Part shown: piece by piece, positions 8,861 through 19,142 of the stretch
How the letters are laid out: each line of letters starts with the position of its first letter
Position numbering within the stretch: position 1 is the first letter of the stretch
NCBI GenBank assembly: GCA_945883795.1
Contig: CAMCYC010000001.1
Coordinates: forward strand, 1 to 64,000
Reading direction: 5' to 3'
From: Sulfurimonas crateris
GTDB lineage: Bacteria > Campylobacterota > Campylobacteria > Campylobacterales > Sulfurimonadaceae
DNA: 64,000 nucleotides
Made by a program: the position numbers and the translations under genes
The notes under the pieces: model-generated
Database searches by the model: none
Seen by the model: only the letters and a program-made list of their open reading frames with translations
What the model was told of the DNA's origin: nothing

Positions 8861-9190
8861 TTAAGAAATGAAGTTGTACAAATTGCTAACACTTACCTTA
8901 CAGTTAGCTAAAATAGAGGGTTTTGTGATTTTTAAACTTAACGAGTCTATTATTAAAAACTGTTTTTTAAGTTTAAGAGAGAGTTTATTTAATGCATCTT
9001 CAAGAAGAAAATATTGATTTTCAACTAAATCAGTTTTAATACTATCAACTACATCTGCATAGTTAATAAAATTATCATGATATGTATAATCTATAGTGAT
9101 ATTTATAATAACATCTTGTGGGATAATTCTTTCAAAATCTAAAATTCCAATAATAGTTTGGAATTTTAAATCTTCTATATGTATTCTCAT
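8861..9190 (-). CDS. folB: Dihydroneopterin aldolase-like FolB
   Basis: The 109-residue product begins MRIHIEDLKFQTIIGILDFER, the FolB start motif containing the conserved G.l..ER region, and continues with INITIDYTY and a C-terminal KITKPSIL(A)NC segment typical of the T-fold aldolase/epimerase. The enzyme cleaves dihydroneopterin in folate synthesis. The start overlaps the stop of plsY (TAATG), so translation is probably coupled. FolB and PlsY are often adjacent in bacteria. Confidence 0.8.
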   Translation of the reverse strand: MRIHIEDLKFQTIIGILDFERIIPQDVIINITIDYTYHDNFINYADVVDSIKTDLVENQYFLLEDALNKLSLKLKKQFLIIDSLSLKITKPSILANCKVSVSNLYNFIS

Positions 9191-9804
9191 TAAATGACCC
9201 GTTTTTCTTTTCCTTGAAGGATTCGGATAATATTTGGGATATGTTTATAAAAGAGAATAAATCCAATTAAAACTATAGGTGCATGAGCGATTTGTGGATG
9301 AATATAAAAGCTTGAAATGATTAAAGCAAGTAATCCTAATAAAGATGAAAGGGAAGAAATTTTAATTGTTTTCGCTCCAACTGCCCATATAATAAGTGCA
9401 ATAACTGTCTCGTAAGGCAACATAAACATCATAACACCCATACCAGTTGCAACCCCTTTACCGCCTTCAAAGTTAAGATAAGGGCTAAAACAGTGTCCAA
9501 TCACAGCCAAAACTGCAATTCCCCAAAGTGTAGCTTCACTCAAACCAATAAAATAAGCAATAACAAGAACTAAAACACCTTTGAGTGCATCAAGTGCTAA
9601 AGTTGCAGCTCCTAGTTTTTTTGCTAAAGATGGATTATTCTCTTTAACAACTCGAAGTACATTTGTAGCGCCAATGCTTCCTGAACCATTCTCTTTAATA
9701 TTGACACCGGCAAATTTTTTTGCGAGTAATAATCCAAAAGGGATACCACCGATGAGATAAGCTGCAAGAAAAAACTGAACATTTGTGTTAAATAAAAAAT
9801 CCAT
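9190..9804 (-). CDS. plsY: Glycerol-3-phosphate acyltransferase PlsY
   Basis: PlsY transfers the acyl group of acyl-phosphate to glycerol-3-phosphate at the inner membrane. The chosen ATG (protein MDFLFNTNVQF, 204 aa) is preceded by AGAGGG at proper spacing; an upstream in-frame ATG would add nine residues without such a site. Motifs are AYLIGGIPFGLLLAK, GSGSIGATNVLR and GHCFSPYLNFEGGKGVATG, the three glycine-rich conserved loops, set between five predicted membrane helices. Confidence 0.93.
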   Translation of the reverse strand: MDFLFNTNVQFFLAAYLIGGIPFGLLLAKKFAGVNIKENGSGSIGATNVLRVVKENNPSLAKKLGAATLALDALKGVLVLVIAYFIGLSEATLWGIAVLAVIGHCFSPYLNFEGGKGVATGMGVMMFMLPYETVIALIIWAVGAKTIKISSLSSLLGLLALIISSFYIHPQIAHAPIVLIGFILFYKHIPNIIRILQGKEKRVI

Positions 9805-9897
9805 GATAACCCTCTTTAAAATTTGTCGCATTCTACTTGATATTTATTTACAACCATATAAAAGTTTTATAAAAAAATAGTGAACTCTATTAGTTGA

Positions 9898-9906
9898 TGC
9901 TATAAT
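9898..9906 (+). promoter_or_regulatory. Extended -10 promoter for the chemoreceptor gene
   Basis: TGCTATAAT gives a consensus TATAAT with an upstream TG one base away, 30 bases before the start codon. No good -35 is present, as is usual for housekeeping promoters in this phylum. Confidence 0.55.
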
Positions 9907-9936
9907 CCGCTTAAATTTTTTAGGTGAGAAAAAATA

Positions 9937-11574
9937 ATGAATTTACACAGTTTACGATTTAAAATTATGATTGCTACACTTTCTATTGCCACGGTAGCGA
10001 GTTTATTGTTTGTCATTTTTGTTTACAATGTCCAAAAAGAGCTTTACACACAAGGCGTACAAGAAAAACTTAATCTTGCGGCACAGGCAGGAAAACTTTA
10101 TCTTGGAGAAAGTTTAGTTGATACATTTGATAAACAACATCCGATGGATGAAGGTACGCATTTAAAACTTGTTCAAAAACTAAGTCAATATGCTCAAAAT
10201 AATAATATTGAATATATTTATATGATGGTAAAGGAGAAAGAGACAATTTATACAGTTGTTAGTAGTGCATCTATTGAGGAGCTTGAAAAAAAAGAATATG
10301 ACCTTTTTTACACTGAGTATGAAGCAAGCGAAGAGATTCAAAAAGCGTTTCTAGAGCAAAAAGATGAATATTCTTTTTATGAAGATACCATTGATAAATA
10401 TGGACATTTCCGTTCCTATTTACAGCTCAATAAATCGCTAGGTGGAACATCTTATTTGATAGGTGCTGATATAAGTATTGTTCATATAGAAAGTGCTTTA
10501 AATGTTTTATTAGGTAAAAGTTTTTTACTCTTTTTGGTTGTATTTTTGATTGCAAGTCTAATCTCTTTATGGGTATCAGGAGCTATTACTCGTCGTCTTA
10601 TAAAGTTGAATGTAGAGGTCAAGAGTCTTGTTCAAACACATGATTTGAAAATTTTATTGCACCAATCTGGTCATGATGAGATTGCTCAATTAGCAAATTC
10701 TTTAAATTATTTTCTTACATCAATTCATACTGTTGTGTCGGAAGCAGTGAGCGTATCTAGTGAAAATCTAACTTTAGCATCGCAAACTGTTTATGATGCA
10801 GATGAAGTAATAAAACAAATTTCCAATACGAGAAATCTTGTGCATGAAAATCTTACAGAAATTGGAACGATTAGTTCTCAGCTTCAAACTATGTCTAGCA
10901 TGACACTTGGTGTTGTTGCATCATTGAATCAAGCAAATAAAGAACTCCAAACAACAAGAAAAAGTATTCACTCTGTTGTAGAACAAGCCAAAAATAGTGC
11001 CAAAGAGGGTGAAAATATTGCACAACAACTGCGTCAACTCGAACATCAAGCTTCTCAAATTCGAACAATTTTAACTGTAATTGGGGATATTGCAGATCAG
11101 ACGAATTTATTGGCTCTTAATGCGGCTATTGAAGCAGCTCGTGCTGGAGAACATGGGAGAGGATTTGCCGTAGTTGCGGATGAGGTACGAAAACTTGCAG
11201 AAAAAACACAATCAAGTTTAACAGAAATAAGAGTAACCACAGATGTAATAGTGCGTTCAGTTGGTGACATATCCGAGATAACGAATGGAAGTTCAGATAA
11301 TATTATTGCTCTAGCAAAAACTTCGGAACTCTCCGAAGGTTTAATATCTAATGCATCCAATACGATGAGCCAAGCAGTTCGTGCCATGAATGAGGTTCAA
11401 AAAGATTATGCAACTCTTTTGAAACTTGGAGAATCTTCTTCTACTAAAATGGCGAATATTGATGCGTATTCTTCTGCAAATATAAATACAATGTCTTTAG
11501 TAGATGAGAAAATAACTAAAGTGAGCACTTTGTCTGCAGAATTAGGAAATAAACTCAATTATTTTAAAACATAA
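9937..11574 (+). CDS. Transmembrane methyl-accepting chemotaxis protein
   Basis: The 545-residue receptor has a first membrane helix at about 10-28, a periplasmic sensor of about 155 residues, a second helix at about 187-210, a HAMP region with [12 protein letters not shown], and a signalling domain whose tip reads [38 protein letters not shown]. The sensor resembles a single Cache-type fold ([16 protein letters not shown] and a YL.ADIS segment before the second helix), but I cannot name the ligand. It sits alone between plsY and nadA with its own promoter, away from the chemosensory cluster at 43-56 kb. Confidence 0.9.
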   Translation: MNLHSLRFKIMIATLSIATVASLLFVIFVYNVQKELYTQGVQEKLNLAAQAGKLYLGESLVDTFDKQHPMDEGTHLKLVQKLSQYAQNNNIEYIYMMVKEKETIYTVVSSASIEELEKKEYDLFYTEYEASEEIQKAFLEQKDEYSFYEDTIDKYGHFRSYLQLNKSLGGTSYLIGADISIVHIESALNVLLGKSFLLFLVVFLIASLISLWVSGAITRRLIKLNVEVKSLVQTHDLKILLHQSGHDEIAQLANSLNYFLTSIHTVVSEAVSVSSENLTLASQTVYDADEVIKQISNTRNLVHENLTEIGTISSQLQTMSSMTLGVVASLNQANKELQTTRKSIHSVVEQAKNSAKEGENIAQQLRQLEHQASQIRTILTVIGDIADQTNLLALNAAIEAARAGEHGRGFAVVADEVRKLAEKTQSSLTEIRVTTDVIVRSVGDISEITNGSSDNIIALAKTSELSEGLISNASNTMSQAVRAMNEVQKDYATLLKLGESSSTKMANIDAYSSANINTMSLVDEKITKVSTLSAELGNKLNYFKT

Positions 11575-11634
11575 TAATTTGATTTTTAGGCTTAAATAGA
11601 GTAAAGATAAAAAGGGGGTTTGGTATTATTTTGA

Positions 11635-11640
11635 TATAAT
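11635..11640 (+). promoter_or_regulatory. -10 element upstream of nadA
   Basis: TATAAT occurs in a T-rich stretch 28 bases before the nadA TTG start and may drive the long downstream gene series. Confidence 0.5.
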
Positions 11641-11668
11641 TTCGCCCATTATTTAGAAGGACATTTCT

Positions 11669-12667
11669 TTGAAACTAACAAATGAAGAATTAAAACAAAA
11701 AATTATTGAGTTAAAAAATAGATTAAGCGTCACGGTTGTAGCACATTTTTATCAACGAGATGAAGTGTTTGAGATGGCAGATATTACTGGAGATTCACTA
11801 GAACTTGCCATGAAAACAAAAGATGATAATGCAGAGTTTGTAGTGTTTTGTGGTGTAGCTTTTATGGGACAAAGTGTAAAAGTTTTGAGTCCACACAAAA
11901 GAGTTGTTATGCCAAAAGCAGCATGTTGTGCTATGGCTCGAATGATTGATGGAATCTATTTTGATAACTCGATTAAGTTTTTAGAAGAGAGAGGGATAAC
12001 GAAAGAAAATATTTTACCAATCACTTATATCAATTCAAATGCAGATGTCAAAGCAAAAGTGGGTGAAATGGGCGGACTTGTGTGTACGAGTTCTAATGCA
12101 AAAAAAATTATCACTACAGCTTTAGGTGAGGGGAAAAAGATTTTATTTGTTCCTGATAGATGTTTGGGGCAAAATATTGCAAATCAGATGGGTTTAAAAT
12201 CTATGGTAATAGGTCATGAAGGAAATCCAAGTGAAGTAGATATTATTTGTTATGATGGATTTTGCTCAGTACACCAACTCTTTAGTGTGGATGATATAAA
12301 TTTTTACCGTAAAAAATATCCTGGAATTTTGATTGCAACACACCCAGAATGTGACCCTGCTATTTGTGATGCGTCTGATTTTGTGGGTTCAACTTCTCAA
12401 CTGATTAAATTTATTCAAGAGCTTCCAGCGGAGCAAAAAGTAGCAGTTGGAACAGAATTTAATATGGTAAATCGTTTACGACCAAAAAATACTTATATTT
12501 TATCCTCTACAAAGCCTGAATGTCCAACCATGAATGAAACCACTTTAGAAGATTTATATTTGACTCTAAAATCTATTGATGATGGTAAACCAATTAACGA
12601 AATAGAAGTAGATGAAACGACGCAAAAGTGGGCAAAGATTGCATTAGAAAGAATGTTGGCATTATGA
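11669..12667 (+). CDS. nadA: Quinolinate synthase NadA
   Basis: NadA condenses iminoaspartate with dihydroxyacetone phosphate to quinolinate using a [4Fe-4S] cluster. The start is TTG, preceded by AGAAGG eight bases away; no ATG fits the family's N-terminus. The 332-residue length fits the short NadA class. Motifs include AHFYQRDEVFEMAD, FCGVAFMGQSVK, AACCAMARM, GLVCTSSNAKKI and HPECDPAICDASDFVGST, which supply the cluster cysteines and substrate-binding residues. The stop overlaps the nadC ATG (ATGA), which links the two consecutive steps of de novo NAD synthesis. Confidence 0.95.
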   Translation: MKLTNEELKQKIIELKNRLSVTVVAHFYQRDEVFEMADITGDSLELAMKTKDDNAEFVVFCGVAFMGQSVKVLSPHKRVVMPKAACCAMARMIDGIYFDNSIKFLEERGITKENILPITYINSNADVKAKVGEMGGLVCTSSNAKKIITTALGEGKKILFVPDRCLGQNIANQMGLKSMVIGHEGNPSEVDIICYDGFCSVHQLFSVDDINFYRKKYPGILIATHPECDPAICDASDFVGSTSQLIKFIQELPAEQKVAVGTEFNMVNRLRPKNTYILSSTKPECPTMNETTLEDLYLTLKSIDDGKPINEIEVDETTQKWAKIALERMLAL

Positions 12668-13479
12668 TAGAAGCATTTGTAAGAGCAACACTTGCTGAAG
12701 ATGTAGGGCGTGGGGATTTATATGCTTTGGTTGAGCCAAGCGTAAGTGCGAATGCAAAAATTATTGCTAAAAGTGATGGTGTTATAGCGGGTCAAAAGTA
12801 TATTAATGTTTTAGCAGAGATAGAAAAGTTTCAGATTATTTGGAAAAAGAATGATGCCGAATTATTTGTAAAAGGGGATGTGCTAGCTACAATTCATGGA
12901 GATTCTCATACCATTTTAAGAATTGAGAGAACGCTTTTAAACATGCTTCTTCATGCAAGTTCAATCGCAACGCTGACAAGAAAATTTGTAGATATTATTA
13001 CCCCTTATGGTGTAAAACTTTTAGATACAAGAAAAACTCGTCCAATGCTTCGAGTGTTTGAAAAATATGCAACAAGAACAGGTGGAGCGGTAAATCATCG
13101 CATGGGATTAGATGATTCTTTGATGCTAAAAGATACTCATTTAAAAACAATTAAAGATTTAAAAGAATATATTATTCAAGCAAGAAAACAGATACCTTTT
13201 ACAACAAAAATAGAGGTGGAAGCTGAAAGCTTAGAGATGGCAAAAGAGGCGATGGATTCAGGAGTTGATATTGTTATGTGTGATAACATGACTCCTGAGC
13301 AGATAGTAGAAATAGTGAAATTTAGAGATGTTAATTTTAAACATATTCTTTTAGAAGCAAGTGGAAATATCTCGCTCGAGACAATAGAATTATATGCCAC
13401 AACTGGCGTTGATGCAATTAGTAGTGGTTCATTAATTCATCAGGCTAATTGGATAGATTTATCTATGAAAATAGATTGA
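12664..13479 (+). CDS. nadC: Nicotinate-nucleotide pyrophosphorylase NadC
   Basis: NadC converts quinolinate and PRPP to nicotinate mononucleotide. The ATG at 12664 overlaps the nadA stop and gives a 271-residue protein (MIEAFVRATLAEDVGRGDL); the frame is open further upstream but that part lies within nadA. Visible motifs are EDVGRGDL, ERTLLNMLLHASSIATLT, DTRKTRPMLR, GGAVNHRMGLDD and KIEVEAESLEMA, all characteristic of the type II phosphoribosyltransferase barrel. Confidence 0.95.
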   Translation: MIEAFVRATLAEDVGRGDLYALVEPSVSANAKIIAKSDGVIAGQKYINVLAEIEKFQIIWKKNDAELFVKGDVLATIHGDSHTILRIERTLLNMLLHASSIATLTRKFVDIITPYGVKLLDTRKTRPMLRVFEKYATRTGGAVNHRMGLDDSLMLKDTHLKTIKDLKEYIIQARKQIPFTTKIEVEAESLEMAKEAMDSGVDIVMCDNMTPEQIVEIVKFRDVNFKHILLEASGNISLETIELYATTGVDAISSGSLIHQANWIDLSMKID

Positions 13480-13508
13480 TTCTAAGTAGAAATAGGTAGG
13501 ATTTTCAC

Positions 13509-14567
13509 ATGGCAGATGATGCTGAAAAAACGGAAGAACCCACCGATAAGAAGATTGAGGATGCCCGAAAAGATGGGAATGTTCCAAAATCACAAGATGC
13601 TTCTGGAGTAGTTACTCTCTTTGTTGCGATACTTGCTTTTTTGATGTTATTTCCATTCATGGCAGAGCATGTTGTGCTTTTGTTTAAATATTATTTCTCA
13701 CTTATCGGACATCCTCTTGATAAGGCTTTTATGCTAGATGTGGCTATCATAACTATTAAAGAGTTACTGCTTATTATTATGCCTCTTGCAATTGCAGTTG
13801 CAGTTGCTGGTGTCATAGCTGCTGTTTCACAGTTTGGCTTTTTATTTACAACAGATGCAATTCAACCAAAATTTAGTAAGATAGACCCAATTAAGGGGAT
13901 GAAAAATCTTTTCTCTATGAAAAAACTGATTGAAGGTGTGAAAATAACATTTAAAGCTTTTATAACTTTGGGTGTTGGCTTTATATTTTTCTTTTATTTT
14001 ATTGTTGACCTTCCAACCGTTACTATGTTTAGTTTGGGCGACCAATTGGCATGGCTGAGAGATAAGGCGATAATTATTGCTTTTGTTATGCTATTGATTA
14101 TTTTTATTTTTGCAATTATAGATGTTGTCATTGTCCGAAAACAGTATTTTGATGGTCTTAAAATGAGTAAGCAAGAGATAAAAGATGAGATGAAAAATAT
14201 GGATGGGGACCCATTAATCAAATCAAAAATTCGTCAAATCCAGATGCAGGCTTCAAGAAAACGGATGATGTCAGAAGTTCCTCATGCAGATGTAGTTGTA
14301 ACTAATCCTACCCATTATGCAGTTGCTCTAAAATATGATGATAAAAAATCCCATGCGCCAATTGTTGTAGCAAAGGGTATGGACCATATTGCGCAACAAA
14401 TAAAAAAAATTGCTAGAGAAAGTAATGTACCCATTATACAAAATCCTCCACTAGCAAGAAGTTTGTATGCTGATGTAGAACTTGATAGACCAATACCAGA
14501 TGCACTTTTTGGTGCAGTTGCTGAGGTTCTTGCGTATGTTTATAAAATGAATAAAAAGAGGTTGTAA
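13509..14567 (+). CDS. flhB: Flagellar export switch protein FlhB
   Basis: FlhB is the inner-membrane component of the flagellar type III export gate and switches substrate class from rod/hook to filament. The 352-residue protein opens with DAEKTEEPTDKKIEDARKDGNVPKSQD, the conserved FlhB/YscU N-terminus. Four hydrophobic segments follow, and the cytoplasmic domain holds the autocleavage site NPTH in VVTNPTHYAVALKY. It is embedded in a housekeeping operon rather than in a flagellar one, as is common in Campylobacterota. Confidence 0.95.
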   Translation: MADDAEKTEEPTDKKIEDARKDGNVPKSQDASGVVTLFVAILAFLMLFPFMAEHVVLLFKYYFSLIGHPLDKAFMLDVAIITIKELLLIIMPLAIAVAVAGVIAAVSQFGFLFTTDAIQPKFSKIDPIKGMKNLFSMKKLIEGVKITFKAFITLGVGFIFFFYFIVDLPTVTMFSLGDQLAWLRDKAIIIAFVMLLIIFIFAIIDVVIVRKQYFDGLKMSKQEIKDEMKNMDGDPLIKSKIRQIQMQASRKRMMSEVPHADVVVTNPTHYAVALKYDDKKSHAPIVVAKGMDHIAQQIKKIARESNVPIIQNPPLARSLYADVELDRPIPDALFGAVAEVLAYVYKMNKKRL

Positions 14568-15506
14568 ATGAATGAAATTTTAGAAAGAATTCAACAATCA
14601 AGCCATATAACGGTAATTGCACATGTCAATCCAGATGCAGATTCACTTGGTGGTGCAAGTGCCATGTACACTCATATTTTAAGGCTTCATAAAAAGGTTT
14701 CTTTCTTTTGTGCGAGTACAAATCTTAATCAAAAACTCTCTTTTTTGCCATGGTTTGATAAAATACGCAGTTCATTTCCTCCTTCATCTGATTTAGCTAT
14801 CTCATTTGATTGCGCTTCGCAAGAGAGATTGGGGATAGACTTAGAGAGGGATTTGATAAATGTAGACCATCATAAAAGTAATATTCATTTTGGAAAATTT
14901 TCTTTAATTGATGCGAATTGTATAAGTACAACGGAAGTTTTGTATAATTTTTTTACTCAAAATGGGATTGAGATAAATAAAAAAATGGCTACAGCTTTAT
15001 ATGCTGGATTATTGGAAGACTCCAATGGTTTTATGAGTAATAAAGTTGATGGTACAACTTTTGCTTTGGGGAGTAAACTTATAGCACAAGGAGCAGATTA
15101 TAGAGTTTGTCATCAATTTATTATGCATTATTTGACACTTGGTGCTTTTCGACTCAAAGGGCTGATGCAAACAAATATGGAGTTGTTAAATGATGGGAGG
15201 ATTGCTATTTTTTGCGTGAGTAATGAAGATATGAAAAGAACTGGAGCCATTGGTACAGATTGTGAGTATGCCCTAGAAGAGGCACTGTATCTACCAACTG
15301 TTGAAATCTCGTTATTGTTACTTCAAAATTATGATCTAAGTATCAAAGGTTCTCTTCGTTCAAAAAATAGATTAGATGTATCTGCAATAGCATCACAACT
15401 TGGTGGAGGCGGACATCTCAACAGAGCGGGATTTAATATTAAAAATGGTGTTAGTTTAGAAAGCACAAAAATAGAAATGTTAAAATTAATTCATAAGGAC
15501 ATGTAA
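14568..15506 (+). CDS. DHH-family phosphoesterase (NrnA-like)
   Basis: The 312-residue protein starts immediately after the flhB stop. It has the DHH family motifs VIAHVNPDADSLGGA (motif I), FDCASQERLG (II), NVDHHKSN (III) and a C-terminal DHHA1 motif with LGGGGHLNRAGF. Family members such as NrnA degrade short oligoribonucleotides (nanoRNA) and can hydrolyse 3'-phosphoadenosine-5'-phosphate. That activity is inferred from the motif set. The product is soluble. Confidence 0.85.
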   Translation: MNEILERIQQSSHITVIAHVNPDADSLGGASAMYTHILRLHKKVSFFCASTNLNQKLSFLPWFDKIRSSFPPSSDLAISFDCASQERLGIDLERDLINVDHHKSNIHFGKFSLIDANCISTTEVLYNFFTQNGIEINKKMATALYAGLLEDSNGFMSNKVDGTTFALGSKLIAQGADYRVCHQFIMHYLTLGAFRLKGLMQTNMELLNDGRIAIFCVSNEDMKRTGAIGTDCEYALEEALYLPTVEISLLLLQNYDLSIKGSLRSKNRLDVSAIASQLGGGGHLNRAGFNIKNGVSLESTKIEMLKLIHKDM

Positions 15507-16880
15507 TTGAATAATAGAAATGGAAAAGTATCATTTGGAGTTTTAGTTATCTTTGGAGTGATAATAGCAGCTTCATTGTATGTTTATAACTCTTCAGTAT
15601 TTGAAAGAGATTTACCGGTTATTTCGCTTGAAAACAATGGATATTGGAACCTTAAAACACCAATGAAGGTTTCTATACAAGATAAAAGTGGGATAAAAGC
15701 ATATAAAATAATTTTTAAAAGTCAAGATGGTGATATAACTCTTAACGATGAAAAATTTATAGATATTAAAACTGGTGTAGAAACAGAAATTGTCCCACCA
15801 AGAAGTGCATTTTCGATAAAAGATGAAGATGTTAAAATTGTGATACAAGCATTAGATGGGAGTCGTTGGCATTTTTTTCAGGGCAATAGTGCGATTAAAG
15901 AGTTTCACTTAAAAATAGATAAAAACAGACCACGACTCAGTATAATCAGTAATACTTATAAAATTACAAAAGGTGGTTCGGCACTTGTTATATTTCAAGC
16001 TGGTGATGAGAATTTAAAAGATATTTATATAGAAACAGAGTTTAAAGATAAAAAGCAGTTTAAAGTTGAACCCTTTTATAAAGAGCGATACTATATATCT
16101 TTAATAGCTTGGCCTGCTACGGAGGCAAATTTCAAAGCAACAATAGTTGTAACGGATGAAGCGGGAAATAATGCAAAATCTTACATACCATTGTATCTCG
16201 AAGATAAAAATTATAAAGTATCAAATATCGAAATAACGGATCAGTTTTTGAAAGGTAAAATAGCTGAACTTGCAGAGGATTTTGATGAAACACAAGGTGT
16301 TACCGATTCTTTAAAACAGTTTAAAATAATTAATGAAGATGTAAGACTGAAAAATGAGGAAGTTATTCATAAAATAACATCTGAAGTTCCGACTGAAATG
16401 ATAAGTGATTTTAAGATTAATACAATGTATCCGCTTAAAAATGGTAAGGTTGTTGCTCAATATGGAGATCATAGAAAATATTCTTATGCAGGAAACCCTT
16501 TAAGTGAATCGTATCACATGGGACTTGATTTTGCGAGCAATGCCCAGTCTGAAATAAAGTCACAAAATGATGGAGAAGTAGTTTTTGCTGATTTTAATGG
16601 TATTTATGGGAATTTACCAATTTTAAGTCATGGTTTAGGACTCTATACTCTTTATGGACACTGTTCAAGCTTAGTTGTGGCTAAAGGGGACAAAGTAGTC
16701 CCAGGTCAGAACATAGCAAATACAGGTAAAACAGGCTATGCCATGGGAGATCATCTTCATTTTGGTGTCTTAGTTCAGGGTATTGAAGTTCGTCCACAAG
16801 AATGGATGGATGCACACTGGATAAAATTAAATATTTATGATGTGATTAAAAGTGCAAAAAGTACTATTGATAAAAGTTAA
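15507..16880 (+). CDS. Membrane-anchored M23 (LytM) peptidase
   Basis: The likely start is TTG directly after the previous stop. The 457-residue protein has one N-terminal membrane helix (about 10-28), a large periplasmic part with strand-rich domains, and a C-terminal LytM domain. Zinc ligands appear in HMGLDFA (HxxxD) and HLHFGV (HxH), with LYGHCSSL between them. M23 enzymes cut peptidoglycan cross-links. In Campylobacter and Helicobacter such proteins help set helical cell shape. It precedes lpxC, the same order as I recall in C. jejuni. Confidence 0.88.
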   Translation: MNNRNGKVSFGVLVIFGVIIAASLYVYNSSVFERDLPVISLENNGYWNLKTPMKVSIQDKSGIKAYKIIFKSQDGDITLNDEKFIDIKTGVETEIVPPRSAFSIKDEDVKIVIQALDGSRWHFFQGNSAIKEFHLKIDKNRPRLSIISNTYKITKGGSALVIFQAGDENLKDIYIETEFKDKKQFKVEPFYKERYYISLIAWPATEANFKATIVVTDEAGNNAKSYIPLYLEDKNYKVSNIEITDQFLKGKIAELAEDFDETQGVTDSLKQFKIINEDVRLKNEEVIHKITSEVPTEMISDFKINTMYPLKNGKVVAQYGDHRKYSYAGNPLSESYHMGLDFASNAQSEIKSQNDGEVVFADFNGIYGNLPILSHGLGLYTLYGHCSSLVVAKGDKVVPGQNIANTGKTGYAMGDHLHFGVLVQGIEVRPQEWMDAHWIKLNIYDVIKSAKSTIDKS

Positions 16881-16904
16881 TCTTAGAAACGAAAAGGTTT
16901 GTAC

Positions 16905-17789
16905 ATGTATCAAACAACTATCAAAAAATCTGTAGGTTTAGTAGGCATTGGACTTCACAAGGGTTCGCCTGTGCGATTAAAACTTGAACCATTAGAAGAC
17001 AATAGTGGAATTGTATTTTATAGAAGTGATGTGAATGTTTCTATAGCTTTGATTCCTTCTAATGTGGTGGACACCAAAATGGCTACTGTAATAGGCAAAG
17101 ATGGTTTTGTGATATCAACGATAGAACATCTTCTCTCTGCTATTTATGCATACGGAATTGATAATATCAAAGTCACAGTTGATGCTGATGAAGTGCCTGT
17201 CATGGATGGTAGCAGTGCTAGTTTTTGTATGCTTTTAGATGAAGCAGGTATTACAGAACTTCAATCACCAAAAAAAGTTATGAGAATTAAAAAAGATATC
17301 ATCATTCAAGAGGGGGAAAAATATGTCAAACTTTCTCCTTCACCTGATTTGAAATATGATTTTACAATTAAATTTCCTCATCCAGTGATTGCGAAGCAAG
17401 AGTTTGTTTTAGAATTTACAAAAGAGAGTTACAAAAAAGAGATTGCAAGAGCCAGAACATTTGGTTTTTTACACGAAGTACAGTATCTGCGTTCCAAAGG
17501 TTTGGCACTTGGTGGCTCTTTAGAAAATGCTATTGTACTGGATGATAAAAAGGTTTTAAATCCAGAAGGACTTCGATTTACTGATGAATTTGTAAGACAT
17601 AAAATTTTAGATGCAATTGGGGATATGTCTTTAATTGGAATGAATTTTATTGGTAATTATGAAGCAATGGCTGGGAGTCATGATTTAAATCATAAACTCA
17701 CTCTTGCACTTTTAAAAGAACCATCCAATTATGAAGTAATTGAACTCGTTGGTGAAAAAACAAAAGAGTTAGAAAAAGCGTATGCCTAA
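16905..17789 (+). CDS. lpxC: UDP-3-O-acyl-GlcNAc deacetylase LpxC
   Basis: LpxC performs the committed step of lipid A synthesis. The ATG at 16905 has AAAAGG seven bases upstream; the TTG at 16899 lies too close to that site. The 294-residue protein has the zinc-ligand helix [17 protein letters not shown], the [10 protein letters not shown] loop, the second-half segment [13 protein letters not shown], and the catalytic GSHDLNHKL. Its stop overlaps the next gene by eight bases. The motif set is complete, so I expect activity. Confidence 0.95.
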   Translation: MYQTTIKKSVGLVGIGLHKGSPVRLKLEPLEDNSGIVFYRSDVNVSIALIPSNVVDTKMATVIGKDGFVISTIEHLLSAIYAYGIDNIKVTVDADEVPVMDGSSASFCMLLDEAGITELQSPKKVMRIKKDIIIQEGEKYVKLSPSPDLKYDFTIKFPHPVIAKQEFVLEFTKESYKKEIARARTFGFLHEVQYLRSKGLALGGSLENAIVLDDKKVLNPEGLRFTDEFVRHKILDAIGDMSLIGMNFIGNYEAMAGSHDLNHKLTLALLKEPSNYEVIELVGEKTKELEKAYA

Positions 17790-18240
17790 AAATGTTGATT
17801 TATTTTTCATAACACTTTCTTCACCACTTCTTATTGGTGTTTATGAAAATAATAAATTAATTGATAGCATAGTGAGTGAAGAAAAAAGTTCGGATGTCTT
17901 ACCTAGAATAGTTCAAGAGATGTTAGAAAAATATACTATCGACGGTTTATTTTATTTAAATGGACCTGGCAGTTTCATGGCAATTAAAATTGCATATATT
18001 TTTTTAAAATCTATTAGCATACTCAAAAATATACCATTATTTGCATCAGATGCTTTTAATTTTAATGAAAATAGTCCAATCAAAGCGATTGGAAAGCTAT
18101 ATTTTGTTAGAATTGGGTCAGAAATAAAAACTCAAAAATTAGAAATAGTTTCATCAGTAGATTTTAGACTACCAAGTGTACTAAAGTATAGTGAGTTTAA
18201 TAAGCAAAATGCACCTATGTATGGTATAGGTGCTGTATAA
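17782..18240 (+). CDS. Reduced TsaB-like protein, 152 aa
   Basis: TsaB is the non-catalytic partner of TsaD in making the tRNA modification t6A. This protein keeps the [11 protein letters not shown] segment, equivalent to the family's GPGSFTGLRIG, and a segment resembling 'I.a.DAr' regions ([14 protein letters not shown]). It is only 152 residues against about 220 for usual TsaB, and the N-terminal DTS motif is absent (it reads [15 protein letters not shown]). It probably keeps only the dimerisation half. It overlaps lpxC and thrB on either side, as does the unannotated gene in the same position in relatives. Confidence 0.6.
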   Translation: MPKNVDLFFITLSSPLLIGVYENNKLIDSIVSEEKSSDVLPRIVQEMLEKYTIDGLFYLNGPGSFMAIKIAYIFLKSISILKNIPLFASDAFNFNENSPIKAIGKLYFVRIGSEIKTQKLEIVSSVDFRLPSVLKYSEFNKQNAPMYGIGAV

Positions 18241-18250
18241 TAGGAAAAGC

Positions 18251-19132
18251 ATGATAGTAAGTGTACCGGCTACAAGCGCAAATTTGGGCCCAGGATTTGA
18301 TTCTTTAGGTTTGGCAGTAGATTTAAGAAATAGAGTGGAGTTTAATCCATCTAGATTTTTTAGTGTGAGTATTAAAGGTGAAGGTGAAGATAACCCTAGA
18401 TTAAAAGGAAATAATCTTTTTATTAGTATTTTTAACGAACATTACAGCCGTTTGACGAAAAAAAGTCAAAATTTTAAATTTACATTTTATAATCAAATAC
18501 CGATGTCTAGAGGGCTTGGAAGTTCATCTGCTGTTATTGTGAGTGCAATTGCTAGTGCACATGAAGCAGCGGGGATTAGGGTTTCTAAAAGAAGAATTTT
18601 AAATCATGCACTCACTTATGAGGCACATCCTGATAATATTACACCTGCAGTTATGGGTGGGTTTAATGCAGCTACAGTTGAAAAAAATAAAGTTTTTTCA
18701 CAAAATAAACATTTACCAGATTATCTTCGAGCAGTTGTGACTATTCCAGATAAGCCAATAAATACAGCAAAAGCAAGAACTCTCCTTCCAAAATCTTATT
18801 CAAAAGAAAATGCAGTCTATAATCTTTCTCACACAGCCTTAACAGTTGCTGCGTTTTTTAATGAAGATTGGGAGATGCTTAAATTGTCCACTGGGGATAG
18901 ATTTCACCAAAGAACTAGAATGAAAACATTACCAGAACTTTTTAATGTTCAAAAAACTGCGTATGATAATGGAGCATTAATGAGTACACTTTCAGGTAGT
19001 GGTTCTACTTTTTTTTCCATGGCGTATGAAGAAGATTCAGAGATGTTGGCAAGTGTATTAACACAAAAGTTTCCAGATTTTATCGTAAAAATTTTGAATT
19101 TTGATAATAGTGGACTTATAATAGAGAGATAA
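18251..19132 (+). CDS. thrB: Homoserine kinase ThrB
   Basis: ThrB phosphorylates homoserine on the way to threonine. The ATG at 18251 has AGGAAA just upstream and gives a family-typical start ([20 protein letters not shown], 293 aa); the frame opens earlier within the previous gene. GHMP-kinase motifs are [15 protein letters not shown], the phosphate loop [12 protein letters not shown] near residue 85, and [11 protein letters not shown] near residue 250. The neighbours are translation genes, matching the conserved order of the phylum. Confidence 0.93.
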   Translation: MIVSVPATSANLGPGFDSLGLAVDLRNRVEFNPSRFFSVSIKGEGEDNPRLKGNNLFISIFNEHYSRLTKKSQNFKFTFYNQIPMSRGLGSSSAVIVSAIASAHEAAGIRVSKRRILNHALTYEAHPDNITPAVMGGFNAATVEKNKVFSQNKHLPDYLRAVVTIPDKPINTAKARTLLPKSYSKENAVYNLSHTALTVAAFFNEDWEMLKLSTGDRFHQRTRMKTLPELFNVQKTAYDNGALMSTLSGSGSTFFSMAYEEDSEMLASVLTQKFPDFIVKILNFDNSGLIIER

Positions 19133-19142
19133 GCTCTATTAA

